Origin: an uncultured Coriobacteriaceae bacterium
GTDB taxonomy: Bacteria > Actinomycetota > Coriobacteriia > Coriobacteriales > Coriobacteriaceae
NCBI GenBank assembly: GCA_944322305.1
Contig: CALUOP010000005.1
Location: forward strand, 1 to 64,000
Direction: 5' to 3'
Length of the DNA: 64,000 nucleotides
The translations under genes and the position numbers were made by a program. How positions within the stretch are numbered: position 1 is the stretch's first letter; each line of letters starts with the position of its first letter. Under the pieces are notes generated by a model, which saw nothing but the letters and a program-made list of their open reading frames with translations, was not told the origin of the DNA and ran no database searches. Positions 26,165-34,910 of this stretch are shown here, piece after piece.

Positions 26165-26980
26165 ATGGCTATCAGCAAGGCGGAGACCGTCGTGCGCTCT
26201 GACAGCGCGCGCGTTGGCTTTATCGGGTTCGGCAACATGGCCACGGCCATGGCGGAGGGCTTCATCGCCTCGGGCAAGGTGGCGGCGAGCCGCATCTACG
26301 CGTGCGCCGGCAACTACCAGCGCCTCATCAAGCGCGCCGAGGCCATGGGCGTGCGTCCGCGCAAGGACGCAGAGAGCCTGGTGGCCTCGTCCGACGTGAT
26401 CATCGTGGCCGTGAAGCCTCACGTGGTTCCCGAGGCCCTGGCGCCGGTTGCCAAGAAGCTGGGCGACAAGCCCATCATCTCGGTGGCGGCCGGCTGGTCG
26501 TGCGCGCGCTACGAGGAGCTGCTGCCCGGCACGCACCACATCTCCACCATGCCCAACACTCCCGTGGCGGTGAACGAGGGTATCGTGGTGTGCGAGAGCA
26601 CCCACACGCTCACTGAGCGCCAAGAGAAGCTGGTGCGCTCGCTTCTGGAGTCGCTCGGCACGGTGCAGGACATCGACAGCAGCCTGATGAGCATCGCCGG
26701 CACGATCTCGGGCTGCTCGCCGGCGTTTGTTGCCATGGTGATCGAGAGCCTGGCTGACGCTGCGGTGAAGTACGGCATCCCGCGCGCGCTGGCCTATCCG
26801 CTGGTGAGCCAAACGGTTGCCGGCACCGCCAAGCTGCAGCTCGCAAACGGCACGCATCCCGGCGCCATGAAAGACGCCGTGTGCTCGCCGGGCGGCACCA
26901 CCATCCGCGGCGTGGCGGCGCTTGAGGAGGCAGGCCTGCGCTCGGCCTTCATCAAGGCGATCGACGCCATCGAGGGGTAG
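26165..26980 (+). CDS. proC: Pyrroline-5-carboxylate reductase
   Basis: Last step of proline synthesis, NAD(P)H-dependent. 271 residues. The Rossmann motif is VGFIGFGNMATAM; VKPHVV, MPNTPV and the C-terminal signature CSPGGTTIRGVAALEEAGLR are all present. ATG 26165 follows GGAAAGGGTGGG. An in-frame ATG at 26117 with GGAGAAG upstream would add 16 residues and cannot be excluded. Confidence 0.95.
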   Translation: MAISKAETVVRSDSARVGFIGFGNMATAMAEGFIASGKVAASRIYACAGNYQRLIKRAEAMGVRPRKDAESLVASSDVIIVAVKPHVVPEALAPVAKKLGDKPIISVAAGWSCARYEELLPGTHHISTMPNTPVAVNEGIVVCESTHTLTERQEKLVRSLLESLGTVQDIDSSLMSIAGTISGCSPAFVAMVIESLADAAVKYGIPRALAYPLVSQTVAGTAKLQLANGTHPGAMKDAVCSPGGTTIRGVAALEEAGLRSAFIKAIDAIEG

Positions 26981-27062
26981 CGCGCCGCTTTCGCGCGCTT
27001 AGCCGCACGGTGGCGGCGGTGGCGGGCGGTTGCCCGCGGATATGACAGGTAAGATAAGAAAA

Positions 27063-27130
27063 GGTTGGTCGCTCCAACGTCAGCTTAGAGGCCGAAAAAG
27101 GCGATTAAGTGGTCGTTGGGGCGACCAACC
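27063..27130. repeat. 68-bp inverted element, GGTTGGTCGC family
   Basis: Arms GGTTGGTCGCTCCAACG (27063-27079) and CGTTGGGGCGACCAACC (27114-27130) match at 16 of 17. The same motif, at the same 68-base outer distance, forms the centre of array C (63420-63487). It lies in the 257-base gap after proC, where I see no gene. Confidence 0.85.
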
Positions 27131-27237
27131 GCGTTTTGGATGACGAACATGCGGGCAACGGGCCCGATGTGCGGACGGCATGCCGGGCGATCGGGATGGT
27201 CGGGCGACCGGGGCGGCCAGCCAGGGACAGCGGCGCC

Positions 27238-27420
27238 TTAGCCGAAAAGCCCGCCCCAACCGTCGTCGTCCTTGTCGGACTTGGGGCCGCGGTCTACGTA
27301 GAGCTTGCGGGTCTTGCGCTCAGACAAAAACGCCACCAGCGCGAACAGCGCGATGCCGCCGATGAAGAGAATCGCCACGCCAGCGCGCGTGCCGAACAAA
27401 AAGTTAAAGAAAGCGTCCAT
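27238..27420 (-). CDS. Small single-pass membrane protein
   Basis: 60 residues: one membrane helix (about 12-33, VAILFIGGIALFALVAF), then a basic stretch SERKTRK and an acidic Gly-ended tail (DKDDDGWGGLFG). A good ribosome binding site (AAGGTAGGGA) precedes the ATG on the minus strand. It is divergent from serS. No family is recognised; the layout suggests an N-out membrane anchor with a short cytoplasmic tail. Confidence 0.75.
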   Translation of the reverse strand: MDAFFNFLFGTRAGVAILFIGGIALFALVAFLSERKTRKLYVDRGPKSDKDDDGWGGLFG

Positions 27421-27458
27421 TCCCTACCTTTTCACCTGTGGGCATATTTGCATCAGTA

Positions 27459-27464
27459 TATACT
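27459..27464 (+). promoter_or_regulatory. serS -10 box
   Basis: TATACT 83 bases before the serS start; no T-box antiterminator elements are visible in the leader. Confidence 0.45.
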
Positions 27465-27546
27465 GGCGTGAGGTCACGAGAAGCGCCAAATGCGCGAGGA
27501 GGCTAAACGAAACGTTTGCCCGCGGGCGCTTGTTGGAAGGATCGCT

Positions 27547-28833
27547 ATGCTAGATATGAAGTTTGTCCGAGAGAACCCTGACGCGGTTGACGAGGCCATG
27601 CGCTCGCGCAACACCACGTGGGACCGCGAGCGGTTCTTCTCTCTTGATAACGATCGCCGCGCCGTGATCGTGGAGGTCGAGGAGCTGCAGGCCAAGCGCA
27701 ACAGCACGTCCAAGGAGATCGGCCAGCTCATGAAGGCGGGCGACAAGGACGCTGCCGAGGCTGCCAAGGCCAGCGTGCGTGCCATCAACGACCGCGTGGC
27801 CGAGCTCAACGCGCGCCGCACCGAGCTGGAGGCGGCCCTGACCGACCTCATGGCGCACCTGCCCAACCTGCCGTACAAGAACACCCCCGTGGGCAAGGAC
27901 GAGACCGAGAACCCCGAGCGCCGTCGCTGGGGCACCCCGCGCGATTTCGCAGCCGAGGGCTTCGAGCCCAAGGCGCACTGGGACCTGGGCACCGAGCTGG
28001 GGATTCTGGACTTCGACCGCGGCTCCAAGCTCTCCGGCGCGCGCTTCACCGTGCTGGCCGGCGCCGGCGCCCGCCTAGACCGCGCGCTGCAGAACTACTT
28101 CTTGAACACGCACATAGCGCACGGCTTCAAGGAGTTCATCCCGCCGGTGATCGTGAACCGCGAGATCATGTACGGCACGGGTCAGCTGCCCAAGTTCGAG
28201 GACGACGCCTACCACACCGGCGAGGATCAGTTCCTGATCCCCACGGCCGAGGTCGTGCTCACCAACCTGCATGCCGGCGAGGTGCTCGACGCCAAAGACC
28301 TGCCGCTGCACTACACCGCGGGCACCCCGTGCTTCCGCGAGGAGGCCGGCTCGGCTGGCCGCGATACGCGCGGCATCATCCGCCAGCACCAGTTCACCAA
28401 GGTCGAGATGGTGAAGTTCGCCACGCCCGAGACCTCCGACGACGAGCTCGAGAGCATGGTGGCCGAGGCCGAGTTCATCCTGCAGCAGCTTGAGCTGCCG
28501 TACCGCGTGATCAGCCTGTGCACCGGCGACCTGGGCTTCTCGGCCCGCCAGACCTACGACATCGAGGTGTGGCTGCCGAGCTACAACGCCTACAAGGAGA
28601 TCAGCTCGTGCTCAAACTGCGGTGACTTCCAGGCGCGTCGCGCGCAGATCAAGTACCGCGACCCCGAGCACTTCAAGGGCACGCGCTTCGTGCACACGCT
28701 GAACGGCTCCGGCCTGCCCACGGGCCGCACCATGGCCGCCATCATGGAGAACTACCAGAACCCCGACGGCTCCATCACCGTGCCCGAGGTTCTGCGTCCC
28801 TACATGGGCGGCATGGAGAAGATCGAGGCGTAA
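27547..28833 (+). CDS. serS: Serine-tRNA ligase
   Basis: Charges tRNA-Ser. 428 residues. The N-terminal antiparallel coiled-coil arm spans about 30-100 ([18 protein letters not shown]). Class II motif 2 is [21 protein letters not shown] and motif 3 is [18 protein letters not shown]; the ATP and Ser site [13 protein letters not shown] is also present. GGAAGGA lies 4 bases before ATG 27547. Its substrate tRNA-Ser(GCT) lies 6 kb away at 34632. Confidence 0.97.
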   Translation: MLDMKFVRENPDAVDEAMRSRNTTWDRERFFSLDNDRRAVIVEVEELQAKRNSTSKEIGQLMKAGDKDAAEAAKASVRAINDRVAELNARRTELEAALTDLMAHLPNLPYKNTPVGKDETENPERRRWGTPRDFAAEGFEPKAHWDLGTELGILDFDRGSKLSGARFTVLAGAGARLDRALQNYFLNTHIAHGFKEFIPPVIVNREIMYGTGQLPKFEDDAYHTGEDQFLIPTAEVVLTNLHAGEVLDAKDLPLHYTAGTPCFREEAGSAGRDTRGIIRQHQFTKVEMVKFATPETSDDELESMVAEAEFILQQLELPYRVISLCTGDLGFSARQTYDIEVWLPSYNAYKEISSCSNCGDFQARRAQIKYRDPEHFKGTRFVHTLNGSGLPTGRTMAAIMENYQNPDGSITVPEVLRPYMGGMEKIEA

Positions 28834-28873
28834 CCGGCTTCCGGCAGCCTTTCTGGACACGCTGCCGCTTGCG

Positions 28874-28908
28874 GGCCCCGCGCGCTTTTCGGCGTGCGGG
28901 GCCTTTTC
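28874..28908 (+). terminator. serS terminator
   Basis: GGCCCCGC-rich stem with a TTTT loop followed by TTTTCTT. Confidence 0.85.
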
Positions 28909-29033
28909 TTGTGCTGAGACAGCGCGGCCAGACGAGAGGGATCACGGAGCGCGGCAGTGCCGGGTCGCGCAGCGGCACCGGCGGAGAGGCGCGCCGGGGT
29001 GTGCGGTGGCGCCAACGAGGGAGGCGCCGGGCG

Positions 29034-30041
29034 CTAGTTGGCCCAGCGCTCGAAGAAGGCCAGGGCGTTTTCGGCACAGAGCTTGCGCGTGATCTTCTCG
29101 CCGAAGCGCTGGGCGAGAAGCTCCTGGAACGCCGGCATGTCGGCGGCCGTGGCGATGCAGGGCGGGGTGTCGCATCCGTCGAAGTCGCTGCCGAGGGCGA
29201 TGACGTCCTCGCCGCCGAGCGTAAGCCAGCGGTCCAGATGGCGCGAGATGTCGTCGAAGGTGGGCGTGCCGGACTCTGTGATGAACAGGTCGGCGAAGTT
29301 GAAGCCCACGAGGCCGCCGCGGTCGCGGATCTCGGCAAACTGCGCGTCGGTGAGGTTGCGCGGGGCGGGACACACGGCGCGGCTGTTGGAGTGGCTTGCC
29401 ACGAAGGGGCGCTCGGCGTGCTCGACCACGTCGGAGAAGCACGGGTCGTTGAGGTGCGACACGTCTATGACGATGCCGGCGCGCTCGAGGGTGCCGAGCA
29501 CGCGGATGCCCGTGTGGCTTAAGGGACGCTCGGTGTCGTGGCCGCTGGCAAGCGGCCCGGCCCCGTTCCACGAGAGGGACGCCATGAGGACGCCCTCGCG
29601 GGCGAGCGCCCCCACCAGCGCCGGCTCGAAGCCGAGCATGCGCGCGTTCTCGATGGTGCGGACGCCAACGATGAGGCCCTGTTCGAGGGCGGGGCGTATC
29701 TCGCGGGCGCTGGAGACCAGACGCAGACGGTCGCTGTGCTGCTCGGCCTGGGCGGCGAGGTTGTCCATCACGTGGCGGTAAAAGCCCTGCGCCTGCTCGG
29801 GCGTTATCTCATCGGGAATGAAGCAGGCAAAGCACTGTGCCCACGGCGTCTGCGCTATGCCGTCGAGCGAGACGTGGCAGCGGTTGCGGGCGATGCTGCG
29901 CACGCCGGCGGGGTCCTGCTCGTCGCCGGGGCCGTAGGCGGCTAACCCCGTGGCGCGTTTGAGCGCGTCGGGCAGCGTGGGCCAGGCGAGACGATCGGCG
30001 GTGTCGCAATGCAGGTCGAACACGGGGTAGGGGGCGGGCAT
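29034..30041 (-). CDS. Membrane dipeptidase (peptidase family M19)
   Basis: 335 residues. Zinc ligands and active-site motifs of the renal dipeptidase family are present: DLHCDT near the N-terminus, DVSHLND, ASHSNSRAVC-PRNLTD and GSDFDG. These enzymes hydrolyse dipeptides, including some with a C-terminal D-residue. No signal peptide is seen, so it is probably cytoplasmic. AGAAAGGAG lies 5 bases before the ATG at 30041. It shares its divergent upstream region, with a LexA-box-like site, with the gene at 30248. Confidence 0.93.
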   Translation of the reverse strand: MPAPYPVFDLHCDTADRLAWPTLPDALKRATGLAAYGPGDEQDPAGVRSIARNRCHVSLDGIAQTPWAQCFACFIPDEITPEQAQGFYRHVMDNLAAQAEQHSDRLRLVSSAREIRPALEQGLIVGVRTIENARMLGFEPALVGALAREGVLMASLSWNGAGPLASGHDTERPLSHTGIRVLGTLERAGIVIDVSHLNDPCFSDVVEHAERPFVASHSNSRAVCPAPRNLTDAQFAEIRDRGGLVGFNFADLFITESGTPTFDDISRHLDRWLTLGGEDVIALGSDFDGCDTPPCIATAADMPAFQELLAQRFGEKITRKLCAENALAFFERWAN

Positions 30042-30177
30042 GCGGGCTCCTTTCTATGCGGGCGAGAAGCGCGGGCGCGGAATGCGAGTTGGCGGGTGCG
30101 AGGCCGGGCTGGGGCCCGGGCACGGCAAACCCCTCACCATCATAAAACTCCGTGCGGACACGTTCACAAAATGAAAA

Positions 30178-30189
30178 GAACAAATGTTC
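30178..30189. promoter_or_regulatory. LexA (SOS) box-like palindrome
   Basis: GAACAAATGTTC fits the Gram-positive/actinobacterial LexA consensus GAAC-RNRY-GTTC exactly in the core; the flanks are AA and GT. It sits 59 bases before the start of the gene at 30248 and 137 bases before the divergent dipeptidase. Confidence 0.5.
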
Positions 30190-30247
30190 GTATTGTGGCT
30201 CCGCCCATGCTATGGTAAAGCCGTAAACCACGTTGCGAGGAGGGGCC

Positions 30248-30595
30248 ATGAGCACGCAGTATCCCATCGAGGCCATCTTGTTCCAAAGCGCGGATGACGA
30301 GGAGGAGCTTACGGTTTCATGCAGCTACGACGCCTACGGCTTGCGGGTGCGTCAGGAGAGCGCCGGGGATCTCACCCAGTGGTGCTTTGAGGAGTCGCCG
30401 CACGTGCTTTCCGTGAGCGTTCCCACCTTTGAGCTCAAACCGCTGCTCGATTACCTGCATGTGGACGATCCCGCGCTGCTTCCGCCGCTTTTGGCTGCGG
30501 CGTACGGCGACTACGACGCGTCCCAGCGCGTACGCGATCTGCTGCGCCGGCTTCACGTGCCCTACGAGGTTGCCGAGAGCCCCATCGTGCGGTAG
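30248..30595 (+). CDS. Small acidic protein of unknown function
   Basis: 115 residues, soluble, acidic (start EAILFQSADDEEELTV; end YEVAESPIVR), with no recognised domain. GGAGGGG precedes ATG 30248. TGCTATGGT at 30208-30216 could be an extended -10, and the LexA-like palindrome lies 18 bases upstream of that, so damage control is possible but inferred only from the site. Confidence 0.7.
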   Translation: MSTQYPIEAILFQSADDEEELTVSCSYDAYGLRVRQESAGDLTQWCFEESPHVLSVSVPTFELKPLLDYLHVDDPALLPPLLAAAYGDYDASQRVRDLLRRLHVPYEVAESPIVR

Positions 30596-30613
30596 GCGGG
30601 TTCGCGCGTACCG

Positions 30614-30619
30614 TATACT
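30614..30619 (+). promoter_or_regulatory. -10 box of the FAD oxidoreductase gene
   Basis: TATACT preceded by CCG, 55 bases before the start codon at 30674. Confidence 0.45.
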
Positions 30620-30673
30620 GGTTGCCTGGCTAGGTTACGGGCTTTGCGTCACGCAGCGAAAGGCGGCTTGTGC

Positions 30674-31822
30674 ATGAAACCTCAATGGCAGACGCGGTAC
30701 CGCTCGGTATCGCACCGGGAGTACGCGGAGAGCTACGACGCGCTGGTGGTTGGCGCGGGCCCCGCCGGCATCATGGCAGCCGTGGAATGCGCGCGCGCCT
30801 GCAAGAGCGTGCTGTTGGTGGAGGCCGGTTCGCTTCCGCGCGAGAAAAGCTGCGGCGGCATGCTCAACCGCTATTCGCTGAGGGCGCTTGAGCCGTACGG
30901 CGCCGTTCCGGAGTGCATGGTGCTTGACCCGCGGTGGATCACCTTTCGCTACTTCCACATGGATCGGCGCGTGAAAAAAGCTACGAACGTGCGCTTTCTC
31001 AACGTTGACCGCACGCTGTTCGACGCTTGGCTTTTGAGCTTGCTGCCCGAGAACGTGAGCGTGCTTGCGCAGGCGCCCGTGGCGTCGGTGAGCCAGACGC
31101 CGCGCGGAGTGGAGGCGTACGTGCGCGTGCGCGGGGAGCGCGAGCCGGTGCTGCTGCGTGCGTCGTACCTTATTGCGGCGGACGGGCCGCGCGCCACGGT
31201 GCGCGAGTGCCTGGGGCTGCGCCCGTTCGACCGCTACCTTACCGTGCAGGAGTACATGCGCATCGAACCCGGTGCGCTCGAGCCGTGTTTCGACTGCGTG
31301 TGCTCGCACGCCTTCCCGCGTGAGTACGGCATCGGCTACCTCATGCCCAAGGGGCCCGTAGCCATTGTGGGGTCGGTGTTCTACCCCGGGACCAAGCACG
31401 CGGAGCGCAAGCACGAGGAGGTGCTCGAGGCTCTCAAGCGCACCTACCCGCTGGGGGAGGCCGTCAAGCGCGAGGTGTGGATGGCCGCGCACGTGCGCCG
31501 CCCGGCCGACCTCGTGGCGGGACAAGGTCGCATCTTGCTTGCGGGCGAGGGCGGCGGGTTCCTCTCGTGCACCTCGGGCGAGGGCATTTCGTTTGCGTTG
31601 AACTCAGGGATACGGGCGGGTAAGGCGGTTGCCGCTGCGGTGGCCTCCGGCGAGCGCGATGCCGACGGGGCCCTTGCGCGCTACGAGCGGGCGCTTGCGC
31701 CCATGAAGCGCAACCTGGCGTTTAGGATGGCCATGTTCCCGTTCATGAACAGCGCGTGGGGCAAAGACGTTGCCTGCGTTATTCCTACGCCGCTGGTGAG
31801 CAAGGCAACCGAGCATCTGTAA
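30674..31822 (+). CDS. FAD-dependent oxidoreductase, geranylgeranyl reductase-like
   Basis: 382 residues. N-terminal dinucleotide-binding motif VVGAGPAGIMAA near residue 23, then KSCGGMLNRY; LIAADGPRATVR is the middle FAD motif and LLAGEGGGFLSCTSGEGI the C-terminal FAD-contact motif. This arrangement is typical of the geranylgeranyl reductase / FixC-like group acting on prenyl chains or quinones. A polyprenyl synthase is encoded 15 kb away, but no substrate can be assigned. AAAGGCGG precedes the start. Confidence 0.85.
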   Translation: MKPQWQTRYRSVSHREYAESYDALVVGAGPAGIMAAVECARACKSVLLVEAGSLPREKSCGGMLNRYSLRALEPYGAVPECMVLDPRWITFRYFHMDRRVKKATNVRFLNVDRTLFDAWLLSLLPENVSVLAQAPVASVSQTPRGVEAYVRVRGEREPVLLRASYLIAADGPRATVRECLGLRPFDRYLTVQEYMRIEPGALEPCFDCVCSHAFPREYGIGYLMPKGPVAIVGSVFYPGTKHAERKHEEVLEALKRTYPLGEAVKREVWMAAHVRRPADLVAGQGRILLAGEGGGFLSCTSGEGISFALNSGIRAGKAVAAAVASGERDADGALARYERALAPMKRNLAFRMAMFPFMNSAWGKDVACVIPTPLVSKATEHL

Positions 31823-32006
31823 GCTGGGACACCGCCCTGTCCGTGCCTGGGTGACAGCCGGAAGGCTGCCGGGAGCCTGTAAGCTGCAAGCCTGCGGATG
31901 GGCTGCAGCTGGCATGCTGGTGAGTTGGGGCCGGCGCGTTCCTGGATGTTGCTTGGGAGCGCCTGGGGGCGGCTGGCGGCCTGAGAAATTTTTTTTGAAA
32001 TGACGC

Positions 32007-32038
32007 TTGACACACGGTGGGGTGGATGCGATTATATT
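32007..32038 (+). promoter_or_regulatory. tRNA-Arg promoter
   Basis: A perfect -35 TTGACA at 32007-32012 and an AT-rich -10 region (GATTATATT, 32030-32038) 17-20 bases later; the tRNA starts at 32048. The 225-base gap after the oxidoreductase otherwise shows only GC-rich sequence and an A/T stretch at 31986. Confidence 0.6.
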
Positions 32039-32047
32039 CCTCGCGTC

Positions 32048-32124
32048 GCGCCGTTACCTCAGCTGGATAGAGGGACTGACTACGAATCAGTACGTCACAG
32101 GTTCGAATCCTGTACGGCGCACCA
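32048..32124 (+). tRNA. tRNA-Arg (anticodon ACG), CCA encoded
   Basis: Acceptor GCGCCGT/ACGGCGC, D arm CCTC/GAGG, anticodon arm ACTGA-CTACGAA-TCAGT giving ACG (A34 expected to become inosine), T arm ACAGG-TTCGAAT-CCTGT. Discriminator A at 32121, CCA at 32122-32124. Confidence 0.97.
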
Positions 32125-32137
32125 GCTGAAAGGACAA

Positions 32138-32167
32138 GCCCGGAGCCTTCAAGGTTCCGGGCTTTTT
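32138..32167 (+). terminator. tRNA-Arg terminator
   Basis: GCCCGGAGCCTT and AGGTTCCGGGC form the stem, followed by TTTTT. Confidence 0.85.
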
Positions 32168-32334
32168 CCGTATATGGGCGCTGTGTTGGTGATCGCATGG
32201 CTGCGGCCAGCGTGATCAACCTGAGCTTGCGTGTCGTCATCGCTGCCGACCGGCCAGCGGCGTTCTGATCTTCGAGATTTCCATGGCAAAAATGCGCTGC
32301 GTCTAACTTCTCTGTTTGGGTCCGGACAGGCGGG

Positions 32335-32340
32335 TATACT
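32335..32340 (+). promoter_or_regulatory. Ferritin gene -10 box
   Basis: TATACT with GGG upstream, 45 bases before the ferritin start. Confidence 0.45.
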
Positions 32341-32384
32341 GTGCGTGTTATATTCGCGCACGCCTCACGAAAGGAAGATGCCTC

Positions 32385-32903
32385 ATGGCGCTTACAGAGC
32401 AAGTTACCTCCGTTTTGAACGAGCAGATCAACAAGGAGCTGTACTCCGCTTACCTCTACCTCACCTTTGCCGACTACTACGAGGACCGCGGCCTCAAGGG
32501 CTTTGCCAACTGGTACGAGATCCAGGCCAAGGAGGAGATGGACCACGCCATGGCCATCCGTCGCTACCTGCTGGACAACGACTTCGCGCCCACGATGGAG
32601 GCCATCGCTAAGCCCGACAAGACTTTCGCCAACGATCTCGAGCCGCTGGAGGCTGGCCTCGAGCACGAGGAGTACGTCACCGGCTTGATCCACCACTGCT
32701 ACGAGGTGGCGCACGAGGTGCATGACGTGCGCACGATGAAGTTCCTGGATTGGTTCGTGTCCGAGCAGGGCGAGGAGGAGACCAACGCCCGCGACATGAT
32801 CACCAACATGAAGCTCTTCGGCTGCGACCCCAAGGGCCTGTACGATCTGGATCGCGAGTATCAGGCGCGCGTCTACACCCAGATGACCGCCCTGCCGCTG
32901 TAA
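32385..32903 (+). CDS. Ferritin (non-haem)
   Basis: 172 residues, the length of bacterial ferritin subunits that assemble into a 24-mer iron store. Ferroxidase ligands are visible: Glu in NKELYSAYLYL, the EEMDHA motif (Glu and His), and later glutamates in LEAGLEHEE and SEQGEEE. No Met ligand at a two-fold axis is evident, so it is FtnA-like and not a bacterioferritin. GAAAGGAAG lies 7 bases before ATG 32385. It likely limits Fenton chemistry by oxidising and storing Fe2+. Confidence 0.95.
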   Translation: MALTEQVTSVLNEQINKELYSAYLYLTFADYYEDRGLKGFANWYEIQAKEEMDHAMAIRRYLLDNDFAPTMEAIAKPDKTFANDLEPLEAGLEHEEYVTGLIHHCYEVAHEVHDVRTMKFLDWFVSEQGEEETNARDMITNMKLFGCDPKGLYDLDREYQARVYTQMTALPL

Positions 32904-33004
32904 GGCGCTGCCGCCTCAACGCGTTGGCGCATCTGCGTCCGCTTAGTTCACGTTGCGGCGTTGCTCGTCACACTTGCAGTAAAGCCGTCTCGCCATCTTG
33001 AACT

Positions 33005-33056
33005 GCCTCCCATTTCTTGGACTGGAACATAGCGTCCGAGTGATGGGAGGCTTTTT
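33005..33056 (+). terminator. Ferritin gene terminator
   Basis: GCCTCCCAT pairs with ATGGGAGGC, with an inner GGAC/GTCC stem, followed by TTTTT. Confidence 0.8.
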
Positions 33057-33215
33057 CGTGCGGCGGGGTCAAGTGTAGGTTGCTCGTTGAAGGACGCCGC
33101 CTATCTGGTTGCCCACCTGTCCGTCCCGTTTCATCTCTCTCGCCTCCTCCCGCCCCGCTTTGTTTCCGTTGCTTGCGCCTTTGGGTTCAGGGCATTTGCA
33201 GCGAGATGTTCGGGG

Positions 33216-33221
33216 TACAAT
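33216..33221 (+). promoter_or_regulatory. -10 box of the small membrane protein gene
   Basis: TACAAT preceded by GGGG, 61 bases before the start at 33282. The rest of 32904-33278 holds only the ferritin terminator. Confidence 0.45.
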
Positions 33222-33281
33222 CCACCGTAAGGCGACTTTCAGCTCGGCTCGCCCAACGCACCTGCGCAATAGGGGGTCATG

Positions 33282-33413
33282 ATGGATCTTACGCCCACGT
33301 ACTATCTTTTCGGCTTGCTGCCGGTGGGGGTTTCGGTGATCAAAACGATCCTGGAGCTGGTGTTTCTCGTCCTGGGGATTGTGTGCATGGTTCGCTGGCT
33401 CCGCAAGAAGTGA
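33282..33413 (+). CDS. Very small single-pass membrane protein (43 residues)
   Basis: Starts MDLTPTYYLFGLLPVG and ends in a strongly hydrophobic helix (about 18-36, LELVFLVLGIVCMV) followed by RWLRKK. AGGGGG lies 5 bases before ATG 33282 (an ATG at 33279 directly precedes it). It has its own TACAAT box and sits just ahead of gluQ, whose TACAAT lies 10 bases after this stop. The positive C-terminus suggests N-out, C-in topology. No family recognised. Confidence 0.6.
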   Translation: MDLTPTYYLFGLLPVGVSVIKTILELVFLVLGIVCMVRWLRKK

Positions 33414-33422
33414 CGTCTTCGC

Positions 33423-33428
33423 TACAAT
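33423..33428 (+). promoter_or_regulatory. gluQ -10 box
   Basis: TACAAT 35 bases before the gluQ start. Confidence 0.4.
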
Positions 33429-33462
33429 CGGTTGGCAGGCAACCAACTGAGAGGCGGGCAGG

Positions 33463-34500
33463 ATGGTCGAGATGCGGGATGCGGCATGCCAGGCGGTGGC
33501 TAGCCCGGAGCGCGTTATCGGGCGCTTTGCGCCGTCACCTTCGGGGCGCATGCATCTGGGCAACGTGTTCTCGGCGCTTCTCGCATGGCTTTCGGCGCGT
33601 GCGCAAAACGGCCGGCTGGTGCTGCGCATAGAGGACCTGGACCCGCGGTGCGCCGATCCCGAGCGGGCCCGCCAGATCATGGACGATCTGCACTGGCTCG
33701 GCCTTGGCTGGGACGAGGGCCCCGTGTACCAGCATGACCGGCTCGACCTGTACGAAAACGCGCTCAAGCGTTTGCAGGCCATGCGAACGAGCTCCGCGTC
33801 GCAGGAGCCGGGCGCGCAGACGGCCGGTGAACCGCTTGTGTACCCGTGCTTCTGCAGCCGCGCCGAGCTGCACGCTGCGAGCGCGCCCCATGCAAGCGAC
33901 GGGACGCCCATCTATGCCGGCACGTGCCGCCGCCTTACCCCTGATCAGGTGCGCGAGAAGAGCGCGCGCCGCCCGCCGGCCCTGCGCCTGCGAGTGCCTG
34001 AGGCGAACGACCCGGCGGGAGAGATCGCGTTTGAGGACCGTGTGTACGGGCTGCGCCGCGAAGTGCTCGCCGCGGAGTGCGGCGACTTTTTGATCCGCCG
34101 GAGCGACGGCGTTTTTGCCTATCAGCTTGCGGTGGTGGTTGACGACGCGGAGATGGGCGTAACCGAGGTGGTGCGCGGACGCGACCTGCTGGGATCGGTG
34201 CCGCGGCAGATCTACCTGCAGCGGTTGCTGGGGTATGCGCAGCCCGATTACGCGCACGTGCCCATGCTTGTGGCACCGGACGGCCGGCGGCTCTCCAAGC
34301 GCGAACACGATTGCGACCTAGGCGAGCTCAAGCGCCTGTTCGGCACGCCGGAGCGCCTGCTGGGACGGTTGGCGCATGCAGCGGGGCTGGCGCCGAGCGG
34401 CGAGCCTACAAGCGCCGAGCGGCTGGCAGAGACGTTTACGTGGGAAACGGTGCGCGACCATGCCGGCGACATCGTGATAGACGAGGCGTTTTTCGCGTAA
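33463..34500 (+). CDS. gluQ: Glutamyl-queuosine tRNA(Asp) synthetase
   Basis: Truncated GluRS-like enzyme that attaches glutamate to the queuosine base at position 34 of tRNA-Asp. 345 residues. The class I motifs are RFAPSPSGRMHLGN (HIGH-like) and RLSKR (KMSKS-like); the anticodon-binding half of GluRS is absent. The zinc site expected in this family is seen as CFCS with a later AGTC. RIEDLDPRC and GRDLLGSVPRQIYL match the family. It implies that queuosine is made or salvaged by this organism. A TACAAT box lies 35 bases upstream. Confidence 0.93.
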   Translation: MVEMRDAACQAVASPERVIGRFAPSPSGRMHLGNVFSALLAWLSARAQNGRLVLRIEDLDPRCADPERARQIMDDLHWLGLGWDEGPVYQHDRLDLYENALKRLQAMRTSSASQEPGAQTAGEPLVYPCFCSRAELHAASAPHASDGTPIYAGTCRRLTPDQVREKSARRPPALRLRVPEANDPAGEIAFEDRVYGLRREVLAAECGDFLIRRSDGVFAYQLAVVVDDAEMGVTEVVRGRDLLGSVPRQIYLQRLLGYAQPDYAHVPMLVAPDGRRLSKREHDCDLGELKRLFGTPERLLGRLAHAAGLAPSGEPTSAERLAETFTWETVRDHAGDIVIDEAFFA

Positions 34501-34631
34501 GGGGTTTGTCGGGGTGAGAGCAGTGCGTAGCGCCATGCCGCCGCGAGGCGTGGTGGGCGTGTGGTTGTGGAGCGGAAATATTTCGCTTGCACCGGGCAAC
34601 GCATCTGCGGTATCATTCTGAGCACTGTCCC

Positions 34632-34723
34632 GGAGAGCTGACCGAGAGGCCGAAGGTGCTCGCCTGCTAAGCGAGTATACCCCGCAAAGGGTATCTGGGG
34701 TTCGAATCCCCAGCTCTCCGCCA
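34632..34723 (+). tRNA. tRNA-Ser (anticodon GCT), CCA encoded
   Basis: Class II tRNA with acceptor GGAGAGC/GCTCTCC, anticodon loop CTGCTAA (GCT), and a long variable arm (about TATACCCCGCAAAGGGTAT) ahead of the T arm CTGGGG-TTCGAAT-CCCCAG. Discriminator G at 34720, CCA at 34721-34723. Confidence 0.97.
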
Positions 34724-34735
34724 GTAGCAAACGCA

Positions 34736-34767
34736 AGCCCGCATCCCTTTTGGGATGCGGGCTTTTT
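34736..34767 (+). terminator. tRNA-Ser terminator
   Basis: Perfect AGCCCGCATCCC/GGGATGCGGGCT stem with a TTTT loop, followed by Ts. Confidence 0.9.
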
Positions 34768-34910
34768 GCATGAATGGGCTGGGGGTTCGAGCCTCGTTTA
34801 GGGTGGGCGGCGGTCTCGCTCTTATGTATATTTTACTGTGACAAGATACAATAATTAATCAATATAGTATTTTATCAATATAAAAATATATTGAAAGAAC
34901 GGGGTAGATT

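Noticed and set aside
27465-27546. T-box leader ahead of serS
   Set aside because: The leader is too short and lacks the conserved T-box sequence and terminator/antiterminator pair.
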